Assembly (NCBI RefSeq): GCF_004027225.2
Contig: NC_046360.1
Coordinates: 2,282,001-2,346,000 of the forward strand
Direction: 5' to 3'
Source of the DNA: Strigops habroptila
Taxonomy: Eukaryota > Chordata > Aves > Psittaciformes > Psittacidae
Length of the DNA: 64,000 nucleotides
Numbering within the stretch: the first letter of the stretch is position 1; every line of letters begins with the position of its first letter. Positions 1-11,300 of this stretch are shown one piece after another. The translations under genes and the position numbers were made by a program. The notes beneath the pieces were generated by a model, which saw only the letters and a list, made by a program, of their open reading frames with translations, was not told where the DNA came from and did not search any database.

Positions 1-539
1 AGCTCTGTTTTGTGGGTGGCAGCTCTTCCCCACGCTCCTGAGTTGGGCAAACACTCCTGGTCATTACCGCAGTGATATATCCTTCCAAGTGAAAATGGAG
101 CTGAATCAGGAAAAGCTGCTAAATTAGGTCTGTCTAGAATAAGCTGTTAAACATGGAAACCTTCTGAACTCCAAGGGGAGATGCATAAAACCCTCCTGAA
201 GATGCTGCCAGCAGAAAGGGGCTGTGGGGGCAGTGTGATGAGCCCAAGGGAAGGATGCCCCCAAGCCCCCATGCAATGGGAAATCAGGCACAGGGATGTG
301 ACCAAGGACACAGAGGCCATCGGTGGCAGAGGAGATGGGCTTCATCACTGGGATACACTGGCCTCCTCAATGGCCACCCTCAGTGTGAGCACCGGGGATA
401 GAGTAACCACCACCACCTTCAAACTGCAGCTGCACAGGAATCCATCCTTCAATCTTTAATAATCTTTCTCCCTTTAAAAATAATCATCACCAATAAACAA
501 ATACAGCAGCCAGTGTATATAAGCATCAAATTAAGTAGC

Positions 540-890
540 TACATGCATTTGTTATATTTGATATAGCCTTGTTAACTGGAAATTCCTAGGTTTGGAATAT
601 GTATTGATTTCAGCAAACATATATTATTTCACGGTAAGTACCAACAGCCATTGTAGTTAATATACAACAGTTTAATTTAAAATGCATTAGTTTAATAAAA
701 ATGCATAAAATAGAAGAGAATTGCATTAGCTTCAATAAAAAATTCAATTTCATAAATATTATCCAGTGTTAAAATGCATCGATTTCCTGGGAAAATGTAT
801 TGGTCAAAGGTAATTTACATTGGTTTGAATGGGAATGTACTGGTGTGTATACATATGTATCAGTTTATTCAAATGTATCTGATCACAGAG
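540..890. repeat. AT-rich degenerate tandem repeat
   Basis: Units of about 18-24 bases built round an AAAATGCATT / AAATGTATTGG core recur from roughly 540 to 890 (examples near 681, 701, 721, 774, 794, 835 and 872). Copies are diverged and spacing varies, so this is an old minisatellite-like tract rather than a clean array. The boundaries are approximate. Confidence 0.5.
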
Positions 891-2574
891 AAGAATACCC
901 GTTGGAGCAGAAGATATTCATAAGGAAACTGCAATGGCGTGGATTGAGCCGTGGCTCCAGAGCACCCTGACCCACCGATGTGGCTGTGCATGGCCAGCCC
1001 TGGGGCCTGGAACACCCCAAATCATCTCCATTGATGTCCAAATATGGGGCTACCCCTGGGCGTGATGCTGCTGGGCTCCATGGGATGATGGAGCCCGTTA
1101 TCGGCCACGGGCAGGACGTGGCTGGGCTCAGGCACGCGTCTGGCTCAGGCAGAGCACGCGCCGCGAACAGAGCAGGGGTTAATCAAATCCTTTTGACTCC
1201 ATTTTTTATCGAGCTCAAGAGGGGCTGTCCTATTAATTAGAAAGGCTTTTTCATGTAAAACACAGGCCTTTTTTTTGCAGATAAGAAGGACAGCGCTTGA
1301 TTTTGCCACAGCGCAGATATGTGTGTTATTCCCTGACATCCATTCACAAGCCGCAGCCACTTCCCAACAGCTCTTTTGTTCACTACGGAGCTCCATAGGC
1401 ATATATGTACATGCATACATATTTAAAGCACTCGTTTTTTACTGGATGCCAATAAATCCCCCAATATCCACAGCAGCGGAAGGAAAAGATGCGCCTTGAG
1501 CTGCCTCCATCCCCAGGCTGGACCAGGATCCTCACTGTGGGGTCAGGATCCGGCCCATGCAGCACAGAGGATTAGGTCTGACAGTGAGAAGTGAGCAGTG
1601 GAGCAGATGCACCGTCTTACAAATCGCAGCCGAAACACAGGCAGCCATCTGCACCCCATTCCCAGCCAGCATTCCTGTGCCACATTCAGTACATCCAGCC
1701 CCTCAAAGCCCCCAGCCACCATTGTACCCCCAACCACAACACGGGCAACACTGAGGAGAGACAAAGTTCTGACCTATTCCAGGCTGGGCAGGCAGAAATG
1801 GTGCTTCTCCCCCCAAAAAAAGCCCAACCTGGGATATCTCCATGGCTCCAGGGCTGCCTCCTGCACTACCAGCCATGCCTGGGCATGGACATGGAGCCAT
1901 GGATGGGCAGCATCCAGGCAGCGCCGGCGGCTTCACGGCCGACCAGTCCCGTTTAACTGCTACACATCACTTCCCTGATGCTTATGGATTTTTCCTTAAT
2001 GCCACAAATTAAGGTAATTGGGCTCGGCTGGCCGATGAATCCAGCTGAACTTGGCAGGAGAAGGGAGCATCCACACCAAGATTGATCCCTCTCATCCCTG
2101 GCTATGCCCAGGGCTGGTCCTCGCCCTGTCTCTGCCCCTTGGCTCTCTCATCTGCCCTTTTGCTCAGAGAGACCCCAAAACCCATCCTGAAATCCCTTCC
2201 CTCAGCTGCAGCTCCATCCAGACGAGGCAGTCATTCCTGGATCAGGAATTTTCCCCTCTCTGGGCACTTTTGCCTACGCATTTCCCTGCTGGCTTCTTAA
2301 ATCCTCTCCATAATGCCATCCTCATTGGCTTGGCTGCAGCAGCCCAGAGTCGAGGTGCATCCGAGTGGCAAGTGTCAGGGATTAAACAAGGTATTTGTGT
2401 CCTCTGGGGGAACAAGGGCAGTGTCTGGCAGAGCCTGGAGCTCCGGGGATCTGGTTTCATGGTCCCTTTTGTTCCCAGCTCTGTTCCAGCCCTCCAGCCT
2501 CCTTGGCATGTGGAGGGGATGATTCCAGGCAGTGAGTTCAGCAGTGCCCCGTGTCCCAGCCACCAGGTCAAGGC

Positions 2575-2866
2575 CATAGAGTCATAGAATCCCAGAATGG
2601 TTTGGGTTGGAAAGGACCTTAAAGCTCATCCAATTCCAACCCCCTGCCACAGGCAGGGACACCTTCCACTAGAGCAGGTTGCTCCAAGCCCCTGTGTCCA
2701 ACCTGGCCTTGAACACTGCCAGGGATGGGGCAGCCACAGCTTCTCTGGGCACCCTGTGCCAGCGCCTCAGCACCCTCACAGGGAAGAACTTCTTTATATC
2801 TAACCTGAACTTCCCCTGTTTCAGTTTAAATCCATCACCCCTTGTCCTATCATTACAGTCCCTGAT
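2575..2866 (-). mobile_element. CR1 LINE 3' tail (truncated)
   Basis: The sequence starts with the CR1 3'-end signature in reverse orientation (CATAGAATCCCAGAATGGTT, then GGTTGGAAAGGACCTTAAAG) and continues through the usual 3' UTR/ORF2 end to about 2866. It is 5'-truncated, as nearly all avian CR1 copies are, and lies about 0.9 kb upstream of the MYL2 promoter. Confidence 0.9.
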
Positions 2867-3680
2867 GTTTGGTGGCTCCTGCTGCAGATATGCAGCCTCA
2901 GGCCACGGTGGCCGTGCCATGCCTGGGCTGGTGAGCCATGATGGCTGGTGACACCAGTGCCGCTGCCTTTGGGTGCTGCAGGATGCGGCTCCGCACCCGG
3001 GATGGGGAGAGTTAATCCCATGCGTCTTTCTGGGACCAGGGTGAGCAAGTGTTTGGCTTAAGTGTGTGACAGGTGCCCCGGTGGGGGGTGACACATGAGA
3101 GAGGAGCCCTGCGTGCCTGCCCTGCTTTGTGGGAGCTCAGCATCACATCCAGCCTTGTCCCGGAGCAATCGAATGGGGTGCTGCATGCAGCAGGATGGCT
3201 GCCTTTTGGCTGGAGATGAGGGGCTCAGGCTCTTGGAGCATCACAGTGATAGGACCTGGTTGCAGGCTGGGCAGGGGGTCTCCGCCACCCACAGCATCCT
3301 GCTTTGCCACGCTGTGATAAGGATGAAGGCTCCCAAAGCTGCCTGGCAGGACCGAGACAAAACACCCATATCCCAAGGCTTGGGGGACTGCATCTGGGGG
3401 TCCCCACAGCCCAAACCCTCCCTGCATGTCCCAGCAGAGGGGAAAAGCCCATTCCCATCCCAAGTGACGAACATAGGTGGGATTGCTCCTGTGCAGTCCC
3501 CACTATGGGTCAGCATCTCCAGTGTGGGAGCTGTGGGGCCACTTGATTAACCTTGAAACCCTCTCTGGCTCTCACATGTCACGTCAGCCGCTGACAAGAA
3601 GCTGCTATTCCAGATTAGAGAGAGGGGGACAGAGAGAGCCTGAGACAAGAGGGTTGGGGGTGGCTGATTTACCTACTACA

Positions 3681-3712
3681 GCCAAAAGTGGGCATGAGGC
3701 TATTTTTAACCC
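3681..3712 (+). promoter_or_regulatory. HF-1a / MEF2 cardiac promoter element of MYL2
   Basis: CCAAAAGTGG at 3682-3691 is followed by CTATTTTTAA at 3700-3709. This is the composite arrangement known from the rodent MLC-2v promoter as HF-1a plus HF-1b/MEF2, which drives ventricular expression. It lies just upstream of a TATA-like box and about 100 bases before the start codon, as expected of the proximal promoter. Sequence and order are seen directly; function is inferred from the mammalian gene. Confidence 0.8.
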
Positions 3713-3723
3713 GGGGTGGGATG

Positions 3724-3731
3724 TATTTATT
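3724..3731 (+). promoter_or_regulatory. MYL2 TATA-like box
   Basis: TATTTATT lies 15 bases after the MEF2 motif. A start site 25-30 bases downstream would fall near 3753, giving a 5' UTR of about 50 bases. A TATA-like box at this spacing fits the known architecture of cardiac MLC2 genes. Confidence 0.6.
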
Positions 3732-3805
3732 GTTTCAGCCTAAGGGGAAGGAGGGACTTGCCTCTGAGACACCTCTCGCAGCAACATCAGTGCCTGTGCG
3801 AAGCC

Positions 3806-6800
3806 ATGGTGAGTACTGAGCGCCCAGAATTCCAGCGGGAAGAGGCAAAATCTGTTAGCTTTTTCACCAGGATAGCTTTAACGTGCAGGGAATGACGGAG
3901 GCGACAGGGATCTCATGGCCAAAGGTCCCTCCTGCCCTGGGAGGGGGTGAGCAATGTGGCTGCATTGGCAGCATCCTGTGGGGAACAGAGAGGTGTATCC
4001 CACACTAGCAGAGCTTTCTAACTGGGGCAGAGGGTTTTGGGCTCCAAACACCATCCTTCTGCTTTCCCTTCCTCCATACAGCAAGAGGAAGGGCCATTGT
4101 ATTCCCTAAAATCCCTTCTCTGGCAGACCCCCCCCCAGTTAGAGGGAAAGGCTGCCGGCATGCGTGGTTGGGAAGAGGAATGATGGGCAGGGTGGGATGG
4201 CGGGTGGCTCTGCCCTCTGCTCCTTATAAAAGACACTTTGAGCTGTTTCTGGTTGTTTCAAGCCTCACTGCAGCAGGAGGCAGATTCTTTTATTAAGCAA
4301 ACAGTTTAATAAGAGCTCTCAGTGAGGCACAGCAGGGTAAGGAAGCACCTAATTACTACAGCCCTTAGGTGCAACCTCAGCAGCGCGCTCCCAAACCTGG
4401 ATTTCCACCCAGGGAGATCTCAATCTCACCCTGGTACCAACCCTTTTACCTGCCATAGCCTTTGGTAGGGAAGCGATTTCCCAGCTCATCTTTCCTGGGA
4501 CCTATTTGGCTAAATTCATCAGGAAAGCAAAGATAGAGCTGTAATTTAAGCAGGAATCTTAAATCTCCCTCAATATGGGAGGGTTGCATGTGTCCAGAGC
4601 TGAGCAATGCACCAAGCACCCAGGGAAGAGAGCAGAGCAGCAGCACCAGCCCAGAGCTACCATGAAGGACTCACCTAAAAATAGGGTAGTTTCATGCTTT
4701 TATTCCACACCATAAAAAGCCAGTGAATTAGTGATACATACTTGAACCCCTGCAGGCACCCAAGAAAGCCAAGAAGAGGATTGAAGGTGCTAATTCCAAC
4801 GTCTTCTCCATGTTTGAGCAGGCCCAGATCCAGGAATTCAAAGAGGTAGGTGGATTTGGATGACCGAGGGTCCATGATGTGATGTGACCTTCAGCTCCTC
4901 ATGATGTTCCCCTGCACTGCTGGCACATGGGTCTGTACAGCGTTAGGGTTTGGGCTGCCATAGGAAGCCATCACCCCACAACACCCAAGGGTGCAGGGGC
5001 CAGGATTGCTGCTGGATTTGGGTGATGGTTGTTACTCCATCCTGGGAGGGCTCAAGGTGCTCTTGTTCCATCCAAGTCGAAGGGAGGAGGAGGAGGGTAC
5101 TAAAGCCTTTGCAAAGGCTGACAAGTCTCCCTCTCCCTGTGCTCCCTGCCCTCCCTCTGTGCTTCCAGGCATTCACCATCATGGATCAGAATCGGGATGG
5201 CTTCATAGACAAGGCAGATCTAAGAGACACCTTTGCTGCACTCGGTGAGCCCCCTTTTAGGATCCTTCCTAACAGCTTAGACAACATCAGGCCTATTACG
5301 TGAGAAACCAGCTGTGACCCCCCATTTAACCAAGCCCCAGCAGTAACTGGATCTGTTGCTTCACTGAAAACCTCCTGATCCAAACCCGCTTCTGTTAGCT
5401 GGTGGGATCCCACCCGGGATGACTCCCATGAGGGAGCAGATCCCACAGCAGCGGGTGTTTTATCCCAGAGACCCAACTGCTGGATTATACACAGCCAAAT
5501 GCTTCCTGCCTTTTCGTGTGCTAAGAAGGACCTGGTTGGGCCCATCCTACAGCATCCCTGGGTGTATGGGCATTAGGGGGATTTATGGGCTTTGTGGGAA
5601 GCTGTGAAGTTGTGAGCTTGGCTCTCTCATCACAGAGGCCAGCATGAACCAGTGATGGGGCTGGGGGATCCCAAAGACATGCAAAGTTGGCTAAAAGGAT
5701 GTAGGTATTCAGTCCTGTTCCCTTCTGACATAGGGAGGAGCAGCACTGGTTGTTTCAACCCAAAACATCTTCCAAGGAGGGCTGAAGCAGGCTGCTCCAT
5801 GGGGCAGTGAGGGAAGGAAGCAGCACAGCTCAGCCCTTTGCAGCCCTCTTTTCTGTGATCCTGAGGCTGTAGAAAGCAGAGATGGAGATGATGGAAATCA
5901 GCACATGATTCTCCCATCCTCACTTCTGCCACTGCCCTTCCTTGTCAGAGGTGGCTCCCTAGGGCTGTGCTGCTTCAGATGGGGGAAAAACCTCCGGAGA
6001 AGGCTCCCATGGTGTGTCTTTTAGCCTCCAGCACATAGAGCAGAGCCTGGAGGGCTGCACACATCTGCAGCTGGACATGGACACCCAATTCACCCACCGC
6101 TGCTCTCCCCTAGGGCGCCTGAACGTGAAGAACGAGGAGATTGAGGAGATGATAAAGGAGGCGCCCGGCCCAATCAACTTCACCGTGTTCCTCACCATGT
6201 TTGGGGAGAAACTCAAGGGTGAGAGGGCAGCTGCGGGGTCGGTGGGCACCAACACCATCACCAATATCCTGTCCCACCTAAGGAAGTCACCAAACTCCCA
6301 AGGCCTCCATCACCCTTCCAGGGAGACCCGTCAAAGGGTCCATGGAGGCATCAGATGGGAGCTGCTGAAGGAAAGCAAGTGGCCCTGGCTGCTGTACTGC
6401 AGCATGCAGAGCATGGGAAGTGGGAAGAACAAAGGTGCTTCCCATGCCAGGGAAAAAGGTCACACGTGAGGACAACCATGGGATACTTGTGAAATTACCT
6501 CTCTTACCCATCCCTCCCACATCCCTTAGTGCCACCTTCTCCCAGAGGCAGCACAGGGACCTCCCAAAGATAGAGGCTATGGTGGGATTTCACCAGCAAC
6601 AACCTCTCCTCCCAAGAGCTCCAGTCTTCATCCTCCACATCTTGGTGTTCTCCCTGCTTCCCTGTCCTGAGACACCACAGATAGAACAAACGCAGTATCA
6701 GGGACCCCAGTGAGGTCCCTGCATCCCAAAAATCCACACTGATTTGCAATACCAACAGTCCCAAAGGCAGGGCTGGGGCTGGATCTCATTCTATGTCTCC

Positions 6801-7651
6801 CCAACCTGTTGTGGGGTGTGAGCAGGTCTCCATGCCTCAGTTTCTCCAGCCTTCAAAAAACCCCAACAGGCTGCGATGCTGCTGTCCCTGTAAGAGGGGA
6901 CAAAGAGATCGTGCAGTGCCTCTGAGCCTGCTGACACACAACCCAAGGTATGCAGCCTCCCTGCAGCTCTCCAGGAGGCTCTGCAGGCCCAGAGCCTGGA
7001 GCTCTATAAATACACCCAAAGATAAGATAGACGCCAGCTGCCGGGCAGTGGTGACAGCCTGCTCTGTGGCCACGCCATAGCCCTGCATCGGCTCCTCAAC
7101 AGCCACCACCTCCGCTTGAGGCCCCAGCTGCAGGGTTGACATTCCTGTGGGAATGATGCTTCCCAGCCTGCCCCTTCTCCCCCCAAAGGCTGTGGGAAGC
7201 AGGAGCCTACAGGTGGCTTCCTCCTCCACTGCCTCCAATGGCTGTGCCCATGTCACCCGCAGGAGCAGACCCAGAGGAGACGATCCTGAATGCATTCAAG
7301 GTGTTTGATCCAGAGGGAAAAGGACTGAAATCTGCCTAGTAAGTGCAGGGGTGGCCAGGGGGAGGGTGGGTGTCCCCGCCGAGGCCTCTCTGGTGCTCAC
7401 CACACTCTTGTTTGCAGCATCAAAGAAATGCTGATGACACAGGGCGAGAGGTTTTCCCAGGAAGAGGTACGAGCTCCTTCCCACCATCCCGACAGACCCC
7501 CAGCCACAAACCTCTTCTGTGCCACCTTTTCAACCTGTCTCCTTCCCTTTAGGTGGAGCAGATGTTCGCAGCCTTCCCTCCAGACATGTCTGGCAACCTG
7601 GATTACAAAAACCTCGTCCATGTCATTACACACGGTGAAGAGAAGGACTAA
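3806..7651 (+). CDS. MYL2: Myosin regulatory light chain 2, ventricular/cardiac
   Basis: This is the regulatory light chain that wraps the myosin heavy-chain lever arm in cardiac and slow muscle sarcomeres. Coding exons are 3806-3808, 4756-4845, 5169-5244, 6114-6218, 7263-7338, 7418-7466 and 7553-7651, giving 165 aa. All introns are GT-AG. Exon 1 codes only the initiator Met, an arrangement shared with mammalian MYL2. The N-terminus is APKKAKKR, followed by Ser15 in ANSNVF, the MLCK phosphorylation site. EF-hand 1 (residues 37-48, [12 protein letters not shown]) is the divalent-ion loop and ends in Asp, as is usual for this family. The C-terminus is THGEEKD. The protein is one residue shorter than human (166) because of a deletion after FDPEGKG. 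CCDC63 follows tail-to-tail. Identification is secure from the near-identity I recall to mammalian MYL2. Confidence 0.97.
4262..4328. repeat. Imperfect inverted repeat in MYL2 intron 1
   Basis: GCCTCACTG at 4262-4270 is the exact reverse complement of CAGTGAGGC at 4320-4328. Inside these, the TTTTATTAA side pairs with TTTAATAAG around a short AAACAG centre. The element could fold as a long hairpin. It may be a decayed palindromic transposon or chance; no family was recognised. Confidence 0.5.
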
Positions 7652-7729
7652 CCCATGGTCTCTGGGCACTGCGAGATCACCTCAGGTCCCTGTGCCTCCT
7701 TCCCTGGGGAACACACGAATGGCATCCAC

Positions 7730-7735
7730 ATTAAA
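7730..7735 (+). terminator. MYL2 poly(A) signal
   Basis: ATTAAA lies 79 bases after the MYL2 stop codon. The short 3' UTR suits this compact muscle gene. It is a variant hexamer; no canonical AATAAA was noticed between it and the CCDC63 3' end. Confidence 0.6.
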
Positions 7736-7751
7736 CTGCCTTTTGGCAAGA

Positions 7752-8380
7752 GGGAATCCAGCCGCTGGTGTGAGCGGTGCTTGGGCTTCTGTAGTGTGTC
7801 TGTGCGGTGTGTCTGTGCCCTTGGATCCCTCCCAGACCCTCACCCCAGCGTCACAGCCCCACTGCACATCATCCTCCTGTGCCCTCAGTCCCTCTGCCTC
7901 AACATGACCCAGCCTGGCCTACCTCCCAGCCCCAAACAGCCTGTTCGGCACCGAGCTGTGGCAAGCAGCCATCCGGTCCCACCAGCCTGGGACCAGCACT
8001 GAGCTCAGCTTTACTTTAGGCAGCAGAGAGCTGCCCGCTCCTGCCAGGTTAGCAGGGAACACCCAGCAAGCACACTCATTCCCCTTATATCCCCCCATTC
8101 CCCCTGGGCAGGTATGGGGCAGGACTGGGACTGTGGTCTCCATCTCCTCCCTTGCAGCTACACAATGCCTGGCTGCAGGAAGTACGCTGGGTTGTGCCAT
8201 GGGGACAGCATCCCACTGGAGAGCAGTGGGCCCTGGCCGCCGTGGCTGTCAGCAGTGGGTGAAGCCATGCCGAAATATCACCTTTTGAAGCCTGCAGAAG
8301 GCGTTGGGCTCCTTCCAGAGGAGAAGGGAGATGGAATGATGTCCAGGATGCAGAAGCAGAGGGGAACTCAAGAGTAAAAC
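7752..8380. other. Convergent MYL2-CCDC63 spacer
   Basis: This spacer of about 0.6 kb separates the 3' ends of MYL2 (+) and CCDC63 (-). It is GC-moderate unique sequence; no exon, repeat or RNA gene was recognised. Both genes appear to stop close to its edges, so transcript overlap would require read-through. Confidence 0.6.
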
Positions 8381-8382
8381 TG

Positions 8383-8392
8383 TTTATTTATT
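8383..8392 (-). terminator. Overlapping tandem poly(A) signals of CCDC63
   Basis: On the minus strand the last codons read GAA TAA ATAAAC. Two AATAAA hexamers share bases (8392-8387 and 8388-8383), and the TAA stop lies within the first. If used, cleavage would fall about 10-30 bases later, leaving a very short 3' UTR. Confidence 0.65.
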
Positions 8393-11300
8393 CCATCCCT
8401 GGTGCGTTCTCATCCGTGCCAGCAGCGTTGTCCCAGTCCTTCTCGCGATTCTGGAGAACCATCTGGCAAAGCTGACCATGGTCCAGAGGCACCTCCACTG
8501 CCCAAGAAAACATCCACCCCATCACACACACCTTATATACCTGCTGGGGCGGGACAGGCTGGGTGGGATTGGCTGGGGAGGACGGGTGACAGCGGGCCAT
8601 AGGAATCATGGATTGTCTGGCTTCATGGACAGAGCTCTTCCCTCCCGCCTCCCGCACTCACAGGCATCGATGGCGTCGTTGTTGCCGTCCGGGGTGGGAG
8701 GTGGTGGGCAGACCTGGGACCAGTTTATCGCCCGGAGGAGCTCGGAGCCTGCCAGCAGTGGGTTGGTGAAGGGCAGGTCCGGAGAGGAGCCTTCAGTCAG
8801 TGTATAGCGCAGGATGGACTCCAGCAGCAGGAGCTCGTTGGTCTTCTTCTCCATGAGACCTGGGTGAGAAGGAGCACCATCCTACAGGGCCTCTGTGAGC
8901 CCAAACCCACCCCCAGATGTTTGCTGAGCATGCAAATCCATGCTGTTTCCATGGATTTTCCCATGGAAGTGCTATCAGGCAGCCTGTCTCCCCAGGGACA
9001 AGAATCCAAGGCTGGGTCCCACACCCAAAGCCAAGATGAGGGCTTGGGGGTCCGCTAGGATCATAGAATCATAGAATCAACTAAGTTGGAAAAGACCTTT
9101 AAGATCATCAAGTCCAACCTTTACCCCAGCACTGACAAGTTCACCACTAACCCATGTCACTAAGGGCCTTACTAAGCATTTGTGAACGCTTCCAGGGACA
9201 GCCAGGTTAGTTCCTGAATTTGCTGGGAATTCAGCATCACAAAATCACATTAGGGACACTCATCCATGACAGGGCAGGGGGGGAAAAAACAGCCCAATTA
9301 AAACACAGTGCAAGCAAGTGGTGGACATACAAGGTCCAGGCCATGTGGCATGGGCAGATGGGCAGCCCTGACCCACCAAAATACTGCATCAGGTTCAGAT
9401 CTGTGATCTCCCCTTTTTCTCCAAGCTGCTTCATTATGTCCGTAGCATCGCAGCCGATTTCTCTGAGCAGGACTTCCATGCTGGATTTGAGCTGGCCCAG
9501 GATTTTGCTTCTCTCTTTGCATAAGTCTTCGTACCGGTTGGCTTCCTCAGTGGTTTCCGTTAGATTTCTCTATCAGCAAAGGTTTTGTGAGGTGTCACAC
9601 CAGTTCCCTGCTCTCCCCACAACCCCAGTGCTGTCCAGTTCCAGTCTGGACAGTGGAGACATCCCAGGAGAGGCTGTGGGATGCTCCCATCCCTGCAGGG
9701 GAAAGGCTCTGTGAAGGGGATCCCAAGCTCCTCATGCCAGGGACAAGGCTCCAGGAGGAGCAGGGTTGGCAGGAGCCCTCCAATCACCCTCTCACCATGC
9801 ACTGGGAGCCAGGGCTGCCAAAGCCAATGCAGGGCCCTTTTCTGCCGTTGGCCAGAGCAGCATTGACAGGACCAGACTCCCTAGGAGACATGCCAAGACA
9901 GACAGGGATCTGCTGCCCTTGCAGAGGGAAATCCTGGTCACCATACCTCCAGCTCCTTCAGGAGATGAATGTTGTTGGTCTCTGCATGCTTCCGACCCTT
10001 CACGAGGGATGCAATTTCAATCTGTGTAAACACAAGCACACAAAGGGGATACTGGCTGAATGCCCATCAGATGTGCCCAACAGAGGCTGGGCACCATCCC
10101 TCCGCCCTGGGAGCAGGGACATCCCACTTGACCCCTCTGGGGACCACTGTCCCCATGCCAGGAGGGCAGGTGATGTCCCCTCCTCTCACCCCAGCCAGAG
10201 GAGTGAGGCAGAGGCAGCTCTTGACTCTCCTGGATGCTGCAGTATTTTTGCTGGGTACACGGTGGCAGCATTGAGACACTTTTAGCTCTGAGAACACAGA
10301 GTTCTGTCTATCGGAGTTGTATTTTTGGCTACCTCTTTGCATTCCCCTAATCCCACCCATGTGGCAGGCTGAGAGCTGGGCTCTGGTGTGCGTGGTAATG
10401 CTGGACACATGGGAGAGGAAAAACCCACTCCAGCCCAAAACCACCAGCTGAGAGGGGAGACATGAAGAGCCTGGAACAGACCTGGAGTTCCCTGATCTTG
10501 CGCTGCATCTTCTCCATATCGTCATTGAGCTCAGAGGCATAGAGGAAGCAGGCAAAGCTCTTCTGCTCCTTCTCAGTGAAGCTATTCAGCAGCTGGTCGA
10601 CATTCCCATCCTCTGTCAGCTCCAGCAGGCGTTTGTAAGCCACCTCCCGGGTCTCAAAGCACTCCCCTTGGCTCTTCTTGGCCCTCTGGGCTGCTTTCAA
10701 GTCTGAGGGAGAGACAGAGAGCCCAAGCTGTGCGTGTCCCTGCAGGCTGCCCTTTGCCGAGCCTTTCCTGCAGGTGCTGTGGGGTTTGGTGTGGTGCTCA
10801 GGGCAGGGGGGAGCAGTGCCAGAGCGGCAGAAGGTGTCCTGATTTCACCCAGAAACTAAGCAGGAAGGTCACTGTCCTCATTGGAATGGGGCAAACACAG
10901 TGTGATCCCTCCCCAGGAGGATAAAAGGAGACATGGTTGCCCATAGGGGCAGTATCCCCGTCCCTCCCTCTGTCCCAAGGGCACACACAGTGATGGGTGG
11001 TTATCACTGTTCATCCTTTTCACTTGTAGGGTGAAGGTTGGGTGAAGGAGCCTTCGGACAGGGGAGAGGTCCTGCCTTTGGGGTGCAGTGCTATAAATCA
11101 CTATAAAGAGCCCCGTTGCCAGCTGTGCAGACTCCTGGTTGGCAGTCCCAGCTGCACATATTCTCTCTCCTCTGATACCTCTTTCCTTTTTGGCCTGTTC
11201 CTCCAGTTCAGAGCGATCAGTAAATTTAGCAAGTATGAAGGCTTTCAGTTTGGTCTCCCGTGCAAGGATACGCTCCTGCTCCTGCATCTCGATGTGATAC

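Larger units (their letters stand above)
1..3660. other. MYL2 upstream intergenic DNA
   Basis: No coding exon could be supported here. The stretch holds an AT-rich degenerate repeat (about 540-890), a motif-rich patch at 1150-1330 and a CR1 tail at 2575-2866, which are listed separately. The open frames are short, overlap on both strands and show no recognisable domain. The next gene expected to the left in this vertebrate block is CUX2, but none of it was seen. Confidence 0.6.

Noticed and set aside
9587-10285. Plus-strand 232-codon frame
   Set aside because: It runs antisense through CCDC63 introns and the exon at 9947-10021, which has clear splice sites and a conserved coiled-coil frame on the minus strand.
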